Source of the DNA: JBBDMC01 sp963775235
GTDB lineage: Bacteria > Pseudomonadota > Alphaproteobacteria > Rhizobiales > Kaistiaceae
DNA length: 64,000 nucleotides
Assembly: GCA_963775235.1 (NCBI GenBank)
Contig: CAVZHY010000004.1
Span: 224,545 to 288,544 of the forward strand
Reading direction: 5' to 3'
Below are positions 51,453-61,060 of this stretch, piece by piece. Position numbers and translations under genes: made by a program. Under the pieces are notes generated by a model that worked only from the letters and a program-made list of their open reading frames with translations, ran no database searches and was not told where the DNA came from. Numbering within the stretch: position 1 is the first letter of the stretch; each line of letters begins with the position of its first letter.

Positions 51453-53029
51453 GGCGGGCGGCGCTCGCCGCGACCGAGCAGCCGGTTGACCGCCTCGACC
51501 AGATCGGCCTCGGCGACTTCCTCCTGCCCCGGCCGCTCTTCCCGCCACTGGACGTTGTCGGCGACTTTTTCGGAGAGCTTCTTGCCGAGGGCGAGGTCCT
51601 TGATCTGGACGACGCCGCGCTTCTTCTCGTCCTCGCCCTGGATGATGGCGAGGGGCGCGTTACGCCGGTCGGCGTACTTCATCTGCGCGCGCATGCCGGA
51701 ATCGCCGAGGTAGAGCTCAGCTGGCACCTCGGAGGCACGCAGGCGCGACACCATTTTCTGATAGTCGGCGATGCGTTCACGGTCCATGACCAGCACTACC
51801 ACCGGACCGGGAACGTCGGCCTTGGCCTGGCCGAGGGCGGCAAGCGCCGCTTGCAGCCGCGAGACGCCGAGAGAGAAGCCGGTGGCGGGCACGTTCTCGC
51901 CCATGAACCGGCCGACGAGGCCGTCGTAGCGTCCGCCGCCGCCGACCGAACCGAATACGACCTTTTCGCCGCGCTCGTTCGGAATGTCGAACAGGAGCTC
52001 GGCTTCGAAGACGGCGCCAGTGTAGTACTCGAGCCCGCGGACGACGCCCGAACTCATCATCACGCGGTTTGACCCATATCCTGCGGCCGACAGCAGCCTG
52101 CTCAACTGCTGCAGTTCTTCGATACCCTCAAGCCCGACAGCGGAGTTGCCGACACTCTCCCACCACTCGCCAAGCGTGATCTCATTCAGAATGACGCTGC
52201 GCCCGTCTTCGACGCGACGATCGTCGGGCAGCACTTCGTATGGGCAGCCGTCAAGTCGAACTCGGAAGCCACCACCGCGCGCAAGGACCCGAATAATTTC
52301 GGTCACGGGCCCAAGATCAAGTCCAGCCCCTTTCGCAAAGTCTCCGCTCTCATCTGTGCGGCCTGGGCCGAGCAGCAACCGCACGCCCTCAATCCCGAGC
52401 CGATCCAGTTTGTCTATTGCCCTCAGCACCGTCAGCTTCTGGTGCTCGTCGGTGACGCCGATCGCCTCCATCACCCCATCGAGAACCTTGCGGCTGTTCA
52501 CCTTGATCACATACTGGCCGCGCTTGATGCCGAGTTCCTCCAGCGTGTCGGCGGCCATCATGCACATCTCGGCGTCCGCGGCGGGGGAGGCGGCGCCGAC
52601 CGTGTCGGCGTCCACCTGCATGAACTGGCGGAAGCGCCCCGGCCCCGGCTTCTCGTTGCGGAATACCCAGCCCCAGCGGTAGCTGCGATAGGGCTTCGGC
52701 AGCCGCTCCCAGTTTTCTGCGACATAGCGGGCGAGGGGAGCGGTCAGGTCATAACGTAGCGACACCCATTCGTCGTCGTCCTGGAAGGAGAACACCCCCT
52801 CGTTCGGCCGGTCCTGATCGGGCAGGAACTTGCCAAGCGCGTCGGAATACTCGAATAGCGGCGTCTCCACCGGCTCAAAGCCGTAACGCTCGTAGACGCG
52901 GCGGATGCGTGCCACCATCTGCTCGCTGGTGCGGATCTCGGCGGCTGTGCGGTCGGTGAGGCCGCGCGGCAGGCGGGCTTTGGGCTTCTCGTCGTTGCTC
53001 ACGTCGGACGTCTTCTTCGGCTGACCCAA
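51449..53029 (-). CDS. hisS: Histidyl-tRNA synthetase, alphaproteobacterial type
   Basis: 526 residues. It charges tRNA-His. Class II motifs are clear: motif 2 with FRNEKPGPGRFRQFMQVDADTVG near residues 124-146, the histidine motif GLEYYTGAVFEAEL near 335-348, and motif 3 with GGGGRYDGLVGRFMG near 366. In E. coli the motif-2 loop reads RPQKGR. Here the Gln is Gly (KPGPGR), as in alphaproteobacteria whose tRNA-His lacks G-1. A C-terminal anticodon domain follows. It heads the hisS-hisZ-hisG unit. Confidence 0.94.
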   Translation of the reverse strand: MGQPKKTSDVSNDEKPKARLPRGLTDRTAAEIRTSEQMVARIRRVYERYGFEPVETPLFEYSDALGKFLPDQDRPNEGVFSFQDDDEWVSLRYDLTAPLARYVAENWERLPKPYRSYRWGWVFRNEKPGPGRFRQFMQVDADTVGAASPAADAEMCMMAADTLEELGIKRGQYVIKVNSRKVLDGVMEAIGVTDEHQKLTVLRAIDKLDRLGIEGVRLLLGPGRTDESGDFAKGAGLDLGPVTEIIRVLARGGGFRVRLDGCPYEVLPDDRRVEDGRSVILNEITLGEWWESVGNSAVGLEGIEELQQLSRLLSAAGYGSNRVMMSSGVVRGLEYYTGAVFEAELLFDIPNERGEKVVFGSVGGGGRYDGLVGRFMGENVPATGFSLGVSRLQAALAALGQAKADVPGPVVVLVMDRERIADYQKMVSRLRASEVPAELYLGDSGMRAQMKYADRRNAPLAIIQGEDEKKRGVVQIKDLALGKKLSEKVADNVQWREERPGQEEVAEADLVEAVNRLLGRGERRPP

Positions 53030-53087
53030 AAAACCGCCGGCTTCCTAACCCGACCACCGCCCCGCGGCAAACGATTCCACGTGACGG

Positions 53088-53118
53088 AAAAAAGAAGGGC
53101 CGCCCAGCGGCGGCCCTT
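53088..53118 (-). terminator. Rho-independent terminator of groES-groEL
   Basis: On the minus strand a ten-base perfect stem (53109-53118 with 53095-53104) with a four-base loop is followed by C and six T residues. It lies 25 bases after the groEL stop. Confidence 0.85.
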
Positions 53119-53143
53119 CGGCGTTCTTCGATGAAGGCCGGGC

Positions 53144-54782
<1,639 letters not shown>

Positions 54783-54815
54783 GTCTGTTGTTTCCCTTGT
54801 CTGGTCTCGTTGTCG

Positions 54816-55130
54816 TCAGGCTGCCTTGCGGCCCGCCGCCTTTGCTTCGATGACCCCCATGACGTCGGACTCCTTCATGATCAGGAAGTCCTCGCCGTCA
54901 ATCTTGACTTCCGTGCCCGACCACTTGCCGAACAGGATGCGGTCGCCGGCCTTGACGTCGAGCGGGACGAGCTTGCCCGTCTCGTCGCGCGCGCCGGGGC
55001 CCACAGCCACGATCTCGCCCTCCTGGGGCTTCTCCTTGGCGGTGTCGGGGATGATAATGCCGCCGGCAGTCTTCTCTTCAGATTCGACCCGGCGAACGAC
55101 CACACGGTCGTGGAGAGGGCGGAATTTCAT
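54816..55130 (-). CDS. groES: Co-chaperonin GroES (Hsp10)
   Basis: 104 residues from the ATG at 55128-55130 with AGGA upstream. It caps the GroEL ring. The sequence has FRPLHDRVVVRRVESEEKTAGGIIIPDTAKEKPQEGEIVAVGPG, with the mobile loop around residues 18-32, and ends SDVMGVIEAK. A short Ala/Lys-rich tail follows. The earlier start in the frame lacks support. The gap to groEL is 33 bases, so they are one operon, under CIRCE at 55193-55219. Confidence 0.95.
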   Translation of the reverse strand: MKFRPLHDRVVVRRVESEEKTAGGIIIPDTAKEKPQEGEIVAVGPGARDETGKLVPLDVKAGDRILFGKWSGTEVKIDGEDFLIMKESDVMGVIEAKAAGRKAA

Positions 55131-55192
55131 TGGGTTCTGTTCCTCTTGAGGATTTTGATCCGGCCTCGGATCGTTTTTTGGATTGGCGCCTG

Positions 55193-55219
55193 TTAGCACT
55201 CGCCCGATGCGAGTGCCAA
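55193..55219 (-). promoter_or_regulatory. CIRCE operator (HrcA site) upstream of groES
   Basis: An inverted repeat with the CIRCE layout: TTAGCACTC, nine bases, then GAGTGCCAA on the plus strand (one mismatch to a perfect arm). It lies 63 to 89 bases before the groES start. HrcA binds it and represses groESL until heat shock. The hrcA gene is not in the window. Confidence 0.92.
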
Positions 55220-55301
55220 TGCCGCGCCGCATGTAGGAGGGTGGTCCGGTCCTGTCAAGGCCCAATCTTTTGGGCCCGCGGCCGGGGACTGGACACTACT
55301 G

Positions 55302-56396
55302 CTAGTGGATGGAATCTAACACTTGGTGCCCTCGTCTGACGGCGGCGATGATGCGGTCGGGGTCTGCGGTCCAAGTGAACGGCTTGGGGTCATTGTTGGT
55401 TTCTTCGACGAAGCAGTTGATGGCGGCCTGGAGATCGACGACCGATCGGAAGACGCCGCGCTTCAGTCGGCGCCGGGAGAGCTTGGCGAAGAAGCCCTCG
55501 ACGGCGTTGAGCCAGGAGCACGAGGTTGGCGTGAAGTGGAAAACGAAGCGCTCGTGCCGGGCAAGCCAGGCGCGAACCTTTGGATGCTTGTGGACGGCAT
55601 AATTGTCGAGGATGACGTGGACGACCTTGCCGACCGGTACCTCAGCCTCGACCGCGTTCAGAAAGCGGATGAACTCCTGATGGCGATGGCGCTGCATGTT
55701 GCGGCCGATCACGGTGCCGTCGAGGACGTTCAGGGCAGCGAACAAGGTCGTGGTGCCATGACGTTTGTAGTCATGCGTCATGGTGCCGAGGCGCCCCTTC
55801 TTCAGCGGCAGCCCCGGCTGAGTGCGGTCGAGAGCCTGGATTTGGCTTTTTTCGTCGACGGACAGCACGATGGCATGCGCCGGCGGGTCGACATAGAGCC
55901 CGACCACGTCGCGCAATTTGGTGACGAACTTGGGGTCGGTAGAGAGTTTGAACTGACGGTAGCGGTGCGGTTGCAGCCCGTGCTCCTTCCAGATGCGCCG
56001 CACGGCACTGGCGCTGATGCCACTCGCTCGCGCCATCATGTCGGCGGTCCAGTGGGTGGCCTCGGCCGGCGGCTCGGTCTGCGTCAGCGCGACCACGCGT
56101 TCGATCACCTCCTGGCTCAGCGGCGGAATGCGCGAGGGGCGCGTCTTGTCGCGCAGAAGGCCGTCGACGCCCTCCCGCATAAAGCGCTCCTGCCAGCGCC
56201 AGACACAGGTCTTGGATGTTCCGGTCTGCCGCATGATCGTGGTGGTGCCGACGCCATCGGCGCTCAGCAGGACGATCGCCGCGCGCCAGACATGCTTTTG
56301 CGGCGCATTGCGATCCCTGGTGATGGCCTCAAGTCGACTGCGGTTGGAGCGGCTCAGCAAAATGAAAATTCCGGTGCGCATGCACCAGATTCGCAT
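55302..56396 (-). CDS. IS630-family transposase
   Basis: 364 residues in the frame used; a start at an ATG a few codons further in is also possible. It has the N-terminal helix-turn-helix regions (RAAIVLLSADGVGTTTIMRQTGTSKTCVWRWQERF) and the DDE catalytic triad: D in LSVDEKSQIQALDRTQ near residue 185, D in VHVILDNYAVHKHP near 263, and E in SCSWLNAVEGFFAKL near 305. The frame is intact, so the element may be active. The stop codon TAG is formed by the duplicated TA target and a flanking host base. Confidence 0.92.
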   Translation of the reverse strand: MRIWCMRTGIFILLSRSNRSRLEAITRDRNAPQKHVWRAAIVLLSADGVGTTTIMRQTGTSKTCVWRWQERFMREGVDGLLRDKTRPSRIPPLSQEVIERVVALTQTEPPAEATHWTADMMARASGISASAVRRIWKEHGLQPHRYRQFKLSTDPKFVTKLRDVVGLYVDPPAHAIVLSVDEKSQIQALDRTQPGLPLKKGRLGTMTHDYKRHGTTTLFAALNVLDGTVIGRNMQRHRHQEFIRFLNAVEAEVPVGKVVHVILDNYAVHKHPKVRAWLARHERFVFHFTPTSCSWLNAVEGFFAKLSRRRLKRGVFRSVVDLQAAINCFVEETNNDPKPFTWTADPDRIIAAVRRGHQVLDSIH

Positions 56397-56450
56397 GCCA
56401 GCCCGCCCAACGGAATCCCAACGGGGATTCTTTTGTCAGGCGGAAACCAC
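55305..56450 (-). mobile_element. IS630-type insertion sequence with TA target duplication
   Basis: The element is about 1146 bases and is bounded by a TA dinucleotide on each side (55303-55304 and 56451-56452). Its ends are imperfect inverted repeats that start GTGG and share CT.ACA further in (about 10 of 17 bases). The joined flanks would read ctgcTAgcgc, so the target was a TA inside a small palindrome. It lies between groES and the TadG-like genes and carries only the transposase. Confidence 0.82.
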
Positions 56451-56608
56451 TAGCGCAGGCCCGCACGAAGTGTTTATTCCCGCGGTCTAAGAAGAAGCTT
56501 TGCGGGGAACGATGAACTATTTAATTTCACTAAGTGTTATTGGTCCTCCTTAACTCCCCTTAAACAGGTAATAGCTAGCGTCGGGCAACCTGGTTTTGGA
56601 GTGTCCAA

Positions 56609-58552
56609 GTGTTCGGCGCAGCTTTTATGAGGTTCGCCCGCTCGTGCGGCGGCAGCGTTCTTCCCACCTTCGCCATCGCGTTTATCCCGCTGTTCATCGC
56701 CATGGGAGGCGTCGTCGACTACACCAACGCCTTCGACAAGAAGGAGGTGGTCCAGGACGCGATGGATTTTGCCGCCCTCGCCGCCGGCAAGAAGATCGGC
56801 CTGCTGACCATGGACGAACTCCGGCAGGACGTTGACCATTATTACACTTCCAACATCGGCGACAATCTCGCCGATCCGCCGGCCCTGACCACGTCCGTCA
56901 ACGTCTCCACCATCACCCTGACCACCGACCTGCACGTGCCGACCTATTTCCTCGGCATCATCGGACTGCACGAACTGGTGTTTCACCTGAAGTCGCAGGC
57001 AACCCTGGCGCTGGGCACGCTGGAAGTCGCGATTGTGCTCGACAACTCCGGCTCGATGAACACCAACGACAACATCGGAACTCTGCGGACAGCCGCGAAC
57101 AAACTTGCCACCACGTTATGGGGTCTCGGCGCCACCTCGACCAAGCCGGACCCGGTCAAGATCGGACTGGTGCCGTTCGCCGCCGCGGTCAACGTCGGCT
57201 CGCAGTACCAGAACGATGCCACCGCCACGTGGCTCGATAAGACAGGCGTCGGAACGTACAACCTCGACATCATGGATGGTACCGCGACCACCGCCAACCC
57301 GTTCACTTTGTTGGCGGGGCTGAAGAACTCCAGCGGCAACGCGGTCACCTGGGGTGGGTGCGTTGAGGCTCGACCTATTCCTTACGACGTCGCCGACACC
57401 GCCGCGGTCACTACTACGCCGGCGACCATGTTCGTGCCGATGTTCGCGCCAGACGATCCCGACAACTGGACGTGCTCGACGAGTTCATGCAGCAATGTGG
57501 GGTCGAGCAACTCGAACCGTCGTTACCTCGGCGCTCCGGCCGGAGGGTCCAACGGTCAGAGCTACAACAATTACTTGCCGGATGTCGCCGGCACGCCTGC
57601 GACCGTGAACTCCTCGACCGATCTGTTCACGTCGAACGGGCATGGTCTCACCTCGGGAACACAGGTGGTTTTCCAGACCACGGGGTCGATGCCGGGCGGG
57701 CTGAGTAGCGGTACGGCTTACTACGTAATCAGCTCTGGCCTGACGACCAACGCGTTCAAGGTGTCCACATCGAGCGGTGGGAGCACACTTAACGTCACCA
57801 GCAGCGGGTCGGGGACGCTCAGCTTCACCAAGCCGGCCAACTGGACGTGCCAGAGTGGCAATGCAAACTGCGGCGGCAGCGGCAATGGTGTCGCCGAGAC
57901 GACGGCGATGCAGTCGACCGCCAAGTACGGGACCTCGACAAACCAAGTCACCACAACCAACCTGACCGTCGCGGGCATCCCTGGCGGTCCCAACTTCATG
58001 TGCACCAGCCAGGCCCTGACGCCACTCACCACCAGCGAGTCGACGATCACCAACGCCATTAACTCGATGGTGGCCATAGGCGCCACGAACATCGAGGAAG
58101 GGTTCATGTGGGGCTGGCGCGTGCTTTCGTCGGCGGCGCCGTTCACCGAGGGCCGCGACGACACGGCAGCGGATAATCAAAAGATACTGATCTTCATGAC
58201 CGACGGCGAGAACACCTATTACCCCGTCAGCAAATACCCCGGCACGTGGTACGGCGCCTGGGGCTTCATCTCCAAGGGCCATCTCGGCACCACCTCGACC
58301 GACCAATCGACCGAAGAATCCAAGATGGACGATCGCACCGCGCTGGCCTGCCAGAATGTCAAGACCGCGGGCGTCACGGTCTATACCGTCGCTTTCACCG
58401 GGTCCGGCGGCATACCGCAGTCGACGCAGGACATGCTGCAGGCCTGCGCCACCGATCCGTCGATGTACTACCTGGCGGCCGATCAGACGGCGCTCCTCGA
58501 TGCCTTCCACGCAATCGGAGATCAAATCACGCTGCTGCGCATCTCGCAGTAG
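56609..58552 (+). CDS. TadG-like pilus/VWA protein, copy 1 (with inserted repeat module)
   Basis: 647 residues from a GTG at 56609 with GGAG seven bases upstream; an ATG at 56627 is the alternative. The N-terminus has one membrane segment (LPTFAIAFIPLFIAMGGVVDYTNAF), typical of TadE/TadG-like Flp-pilus proteins. A von Willebrand A domain follows with the MIDAS motif VLDNSGSM near residue 145 and later FMTDGENTYYP. About residues 335-407 form an inserted beta module (GHGLTSGTQVVFQTTGS ... GLSSGTAYYVISSG). No other tad gene is in the window. It is a paralogue of the next gene. Confidence 0.82.
   Translation: MFGAAFMRFARSCGGSVLPTFAIAFIPLFIAMGGVVDYTNAFDKKEVVQDAMDFAALAAGKKIGLLTMDELRQDVDHYYTSNIGDNLADPPALTTSVNVSTITLTTDLHVPTYFLGIIGLHELVFHLKSQATLALGTLEVAIVLDNSGSMNTNDNIGTLRTAANKLATTLWGLGATSTKPDPVKIGLVPFAAAVNVGSQYQNDATATWLDKTGVGTYNLDIMDGTATTANPFTLLAGLKNSSGNAVTWGGCVEARPIPYDVADTAAVTTTPATMFVPMFAPDDPDNWTCSTSSCSNVGSSNSNRRYLGAPAGGSNGQSYNNYLPDVAGTPATVNSSTDLFTSNGHGLTSGTQVVFQTTGSMPGGLSSGTAYYVISSGLTTNAFKVSTSSGGSTLNVTSSGSGTLSFTKPANWTCQSGNANCGGSGNGVAETTAMQSTAKYGTSTNQVTTTNLTVAGIPGGPNFMCTSQALTPLTTSESTITNAINSMVAIGATNIEEGFMWGWRVLSSAAPFTEGRDDTAADNQKILIFMTDGENTYYPVSKYPGTWYGAWGFISKGHLGTTSTDQSTEESKMDDRTALACQNVKTAGVTVYTVAFTGSGGIPQSTQDMLQACATDPSMYYLAADQTALLDAFHAIGDQITLLRISQ
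56633..57021 (+). repeat. 389-bp near-identical duplicate, copy 1 of 2
   Basis: This stretch and 58741-59129 differ at only five bases by my count, while the rest of the two genes is clearly more diverged. It encodes the shared membrane segment and linker of the TadG-like proteins. The sharp edge suggests recent duplication or gene conversion. Confidence 0.85.
57616..57829 (+). other. Inserted beta-repeat module in TadG-like copy 1
   Basis: About 71 codons absent from the paralogue. The pattern GHGL-x-SGTQVVF, GLSSGTAYYVI and F-x-VSTSSGG resembles a short repeat common in phage tail and large surface proteins. It sits in the Cys/Gly-rich loop of the VWA domain and is in frame. Confidence 0.55.
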
Positions 58553-58716
58553 GACCCGCGAGGGGACAGATATTTTCGCAGCGCCGCATCAATGGCGCGG
58601 GCTCGAAAAGGTTAACTGTTGCCCCGAATTAGGCGAGCGGTAACCGCCTTTATTAAGTTTTAAGCAGTACCCGACGTGTTGTCATGTGCGCAATCTGACA
58701 ACCGAGACGCACGACT

Positions 58717-60354
58717 ATGTCGTATGTGCTGCTGAAACGCTTCGCCCGCTCGTGCAGCGGCAGCGTTCTTCCCACCTTCGCCATCGCGTTTATCCCGCTG
58801 TTCATCGCCATGGGAGGCGTCGTCGACTACACCAACGCCTTCGACAAGAAGGAGGTGGTCCAGGACGCGATGGATTCTGCCGCCCTCGCCGCCGGCAAGA
58901 AGATCGGCCTGCTGACCATGGACGAACTCCGGCAGGACGTTGACCATTATTACACTTCCAACATCGGCGACAATCTCGCCGATCCGCCGACCCTGACCAC
59001 GTCCGTCAACGTCTCCACCATCACGCTGACCACCGACCTGCACGTGCCGACCTATTTCCTCGGCATCATCGGACTGCACGAACTGGTGTTTCACCTGAAG
59101 TCGCAGGCAACGCTGGCGCTGGGCACGCTTGAGGTGATGATGGTGCTCGACAACTCCGGTTCGATGACCACGAACAACAACATCGCGACCCTTCGTCAGG
59201 CGGCCACCAATCTCACCGATACGCTCTATAACCTCGGCGCCACCTCGACCAAGCCGGACCCGGTCAAGGTCGGACTTGTGCCCTTCGCGGCCGCCGTCAA
59301 CATCGGCTCGCAGTACCAGAACGATGCCACCGCCACGTGGCTCGACAAGAACGGCATCGCCACCTATGCCGCCGACACGATGGACGGCAGCACCGATGAC
59401 GTGAATCCGTTCTCCCTCATAAGTGACATGCGCAACACCTCATGGGGTGGCTGCGTCGAGATGCGGCCGATGCCTTACGATGTCACCGACGATACACCGA
59501 CGTCGACGAATCCGGATACAATGATCGCTCCCATGTTCGCGCCTGACGTGCCCGACAACTGGACGTGCTCCGGAGGCGGTGGCGGCGGACGTCGCGGGGG
59601 TTCGAGCAGTGGGTGCTCGGGGGCGGGCAGCGGTTCCGAGAACTACAACAACTATCTTTCCGACAATGGCGGCAGCTGCAGCTTCAGCGGCGGCACCACC
59701 AGCTCAAACGAGCAGAGTCGGTACGAGGCGACCTGCAAGTATCACAACGCGACTCCGGCCAACATCACCGTTGGTGGCATTCCCGGCGGCCCCAACTTCA
59801 TGTGCACGACCACGGCCCTGATGCCGCTGTCGACGGATGAAAACGCCGTGAAAAATTCCATCTCCGGCATGATCGCCGAGGGCGCCACCAACCTCCAGTC
59901 CGGCCTGATGTGGGGATGGCGTGCCCTGTCGCCCGGCGAGCCGCTGACCCAGGGTCGCGCTTACACGGCGACCGACAACCAGAAGATCCTCATCCTGATG
60001 ACCGATGGTGAGAACACTTACTATCCGAACAGTGAGATGCTGGGCTCGTGGTACGGCGCCTGGGGCTTCATCTCCGAAGGCCACCTCGGCACCACCTCGA
60101 CGAATCAGTCCTACGAAGAATCAAAGATGGACGATCGCACGGCGCTTGCCTGCCAGAACGTCAAGGACGCCGGTATCACCGTCTACACTGTTGCCTTCAC
60201 CGGGTCAGGCGGCATACCGCAGTCGACGCGCGACATGCTGCAAGCCTGCGCCACTGACCCGTCGATGTACTTCCTGGCGGCTGATCAGACCGCGCTGCTT
60301 GACGCCTTCCACGCCATCGGCGACCAGATCACGCTCCTGCGCATCTCGCAGTAA
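58717..60354 (+). CDS. TadG-like pilus/VWA protein, copy 2
   Basis: 545 residues. The N-terminal ~140 residues are almost identical to copy 1. The VWA domain has MVLDNSGSM near residue 148, GGIPGGPNFMC near 350, and LILMTDGENTYYP near 427. The loop that holds the module in copy 1 is here a Gly/Ser/Cys-rich stretch (GGGGGGRRGGSSSGC). The C-terminal third (TALACQNVKDAGITVYTVAFTGSGGIPQ) is like copy 1 but more diverged at DNA level. It is likely an envelope or secreted protein of the Tad type. Its own promoter probably lies in the 164-base gap upstream. Confidence 0.85.
   Translation: MSYVLLKRFARSCSGSVLPTFAIAFIPLFIAMGGVVDYTNAFDKKEVVQDAMDSAALAAGKKIGLLTMDELRQDVDHYYTSNIGDNLADPPTLTTSVNVSTITLTTDLHVPTYFLGIIGLHELVFHLKSQATLALGTLEVMMVLDNSGSMTTNNNIATLRQAATNLTDTLYNLGATSTKPDPVKVGLVPFAAAVNIGSQYQNDATATWLDKNGIATYAADTMDGSTDDVNPFSLISDMRNTSWGGCVEMRPMPYDVTDDTPTSTNPDTMIAPMFAPDVPDNWTCSGGGGGGRRGGSSSGCSGAGSGSENYNNYLSDNGGSCSFSGGTTSSNEQSRYEATCKYHNATPANITVGGIPGGPNFMCTTTALMPLSTDENAVKNSISGMIAEGATNLQSGLMWGWRALSPGEPLTQGRAYTATDNQKILILMTDGENTYYPNSEMLGSWYGAWGFISEGHLGTTSTNQSYEESKMDDRTALACQNVKDAGITVYTVAFTGSGGIPQSTRDMLQACATDPSMYFLAADQTALLDAFHAIGDQITLLRISQ
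58741..59129 (+). repeat. 389-bp near-identical duplicate, copy 2 of 2
   Basis: Partner of 56633-57021, with five differences in 389 bases. Both copies are in the same orientation, 2108 bases apart, so recombination between them could delete the sequence between and fuse the two genes. Confidence 0.85.
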
Positions 60355-60382
60355 GGCTGTGTGAGCCTCGGGACCCCTGATA

Positions 60383-60961
60383 CTACTCGACGATCGAGAG
60401 CGGCAACGTCACCGTAGCCGACTTTGCCGACGCCCTGTCACCGATCGTCAGACGCAGTTGATAGTCGCCCGGCTTGAGCTGAGGAAGAGGGACGGCAATC
60501 GTCAGGTGGACCTCGTGGCTCTGGGTTTGGCCTTGCCATGCCAGGTCGCCCAGATCGTCGGTCTTGGCAAGGATAAGGCCACCAGGCGTACGAATCTCGA
60601 GGCCGGTGGTCATCTCCACACGCACGGACGCCCCGTCTGCAATAAACCCGTACCCGACCGGCGCAAGATAGACCGTCGCCGTGTCGCCGGATCGAAACGT
60701 CGCATTGCCCCGCGGGTTGTACTGGCCGGCCGCCACGTTGACAAAGGACGCGAGGCGAAACTGCAGCGGCGACGCGCGCCAGAAGGCGTCGGTCGCTTGG
60801 TCGAACGCTGCCAGAGCTTCGCCCGGTTTGCCGGTGTCAAGCAGGTCGTCGGCCTTGGCGGCCAACTGGCTTATGTCGCCGGCATGCGCTCCCGGCGCGA
60901 TTGCCGTGCTGGCTCCCGCCACGATGACCGTGGCGGCGAGCCGCCTGAGCATTCTGAACAT
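60383..60961 (-). CDS. Exported protein of unknown function
   Basis: 192 residues from the ATG at 60959-60961 with GGGGAAAG upstream. It has a signal peptide (residues 1-27, ending APGAHA). Then comes a short helical part (LAAKADDLLDTGKPGEALAAFDQATDAF, TPR-like) and a beta-rich domain (FRSGDTATVYLAPVGYGF, LPQLKPGDYQLRLTIGDRASAKSATVTLPLSI). This could be a periplasmic binding or assembly factor. It is convergent with TadG-like copy 2, and the NtrC-type gene upstream points the same way, so they might be co-regulated. Confidence 0.6.
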   Translation of the reverse strand: MFRMLRRLAATVIVAGASTAIAPGAHAGDISQLAAKADDLLDTGKPGEALAAFDQATDAFWRASPLQFRLASFVNVAAGQYNPRGNATFRSGDTATVYLAPVGYGFIADGASVRVEMTTGLEIRTPGGLILAKTDDLGDLAWQGQTQSHEVHLTIAVPLPQLKPGDYQLRLTIGDRASAKSATVTLPLSIVE

Positions 60962-61060
60962 GGTCTTTCCCCGGCCTCGTTTGGCGTGCCGCAGTCGGCA
61001 TGATCGAATCCCCCCGGCTTTGGCGCAAGTCGAGGGCAATCGCAACCGTTTGCAGGGGGT

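Noticed and set aside
55323..56453. 376-codon plus-strand frame through the insertion sequence
   Set aside because: It is the antisense shadow of the transposase, which has an intact DDE triad.
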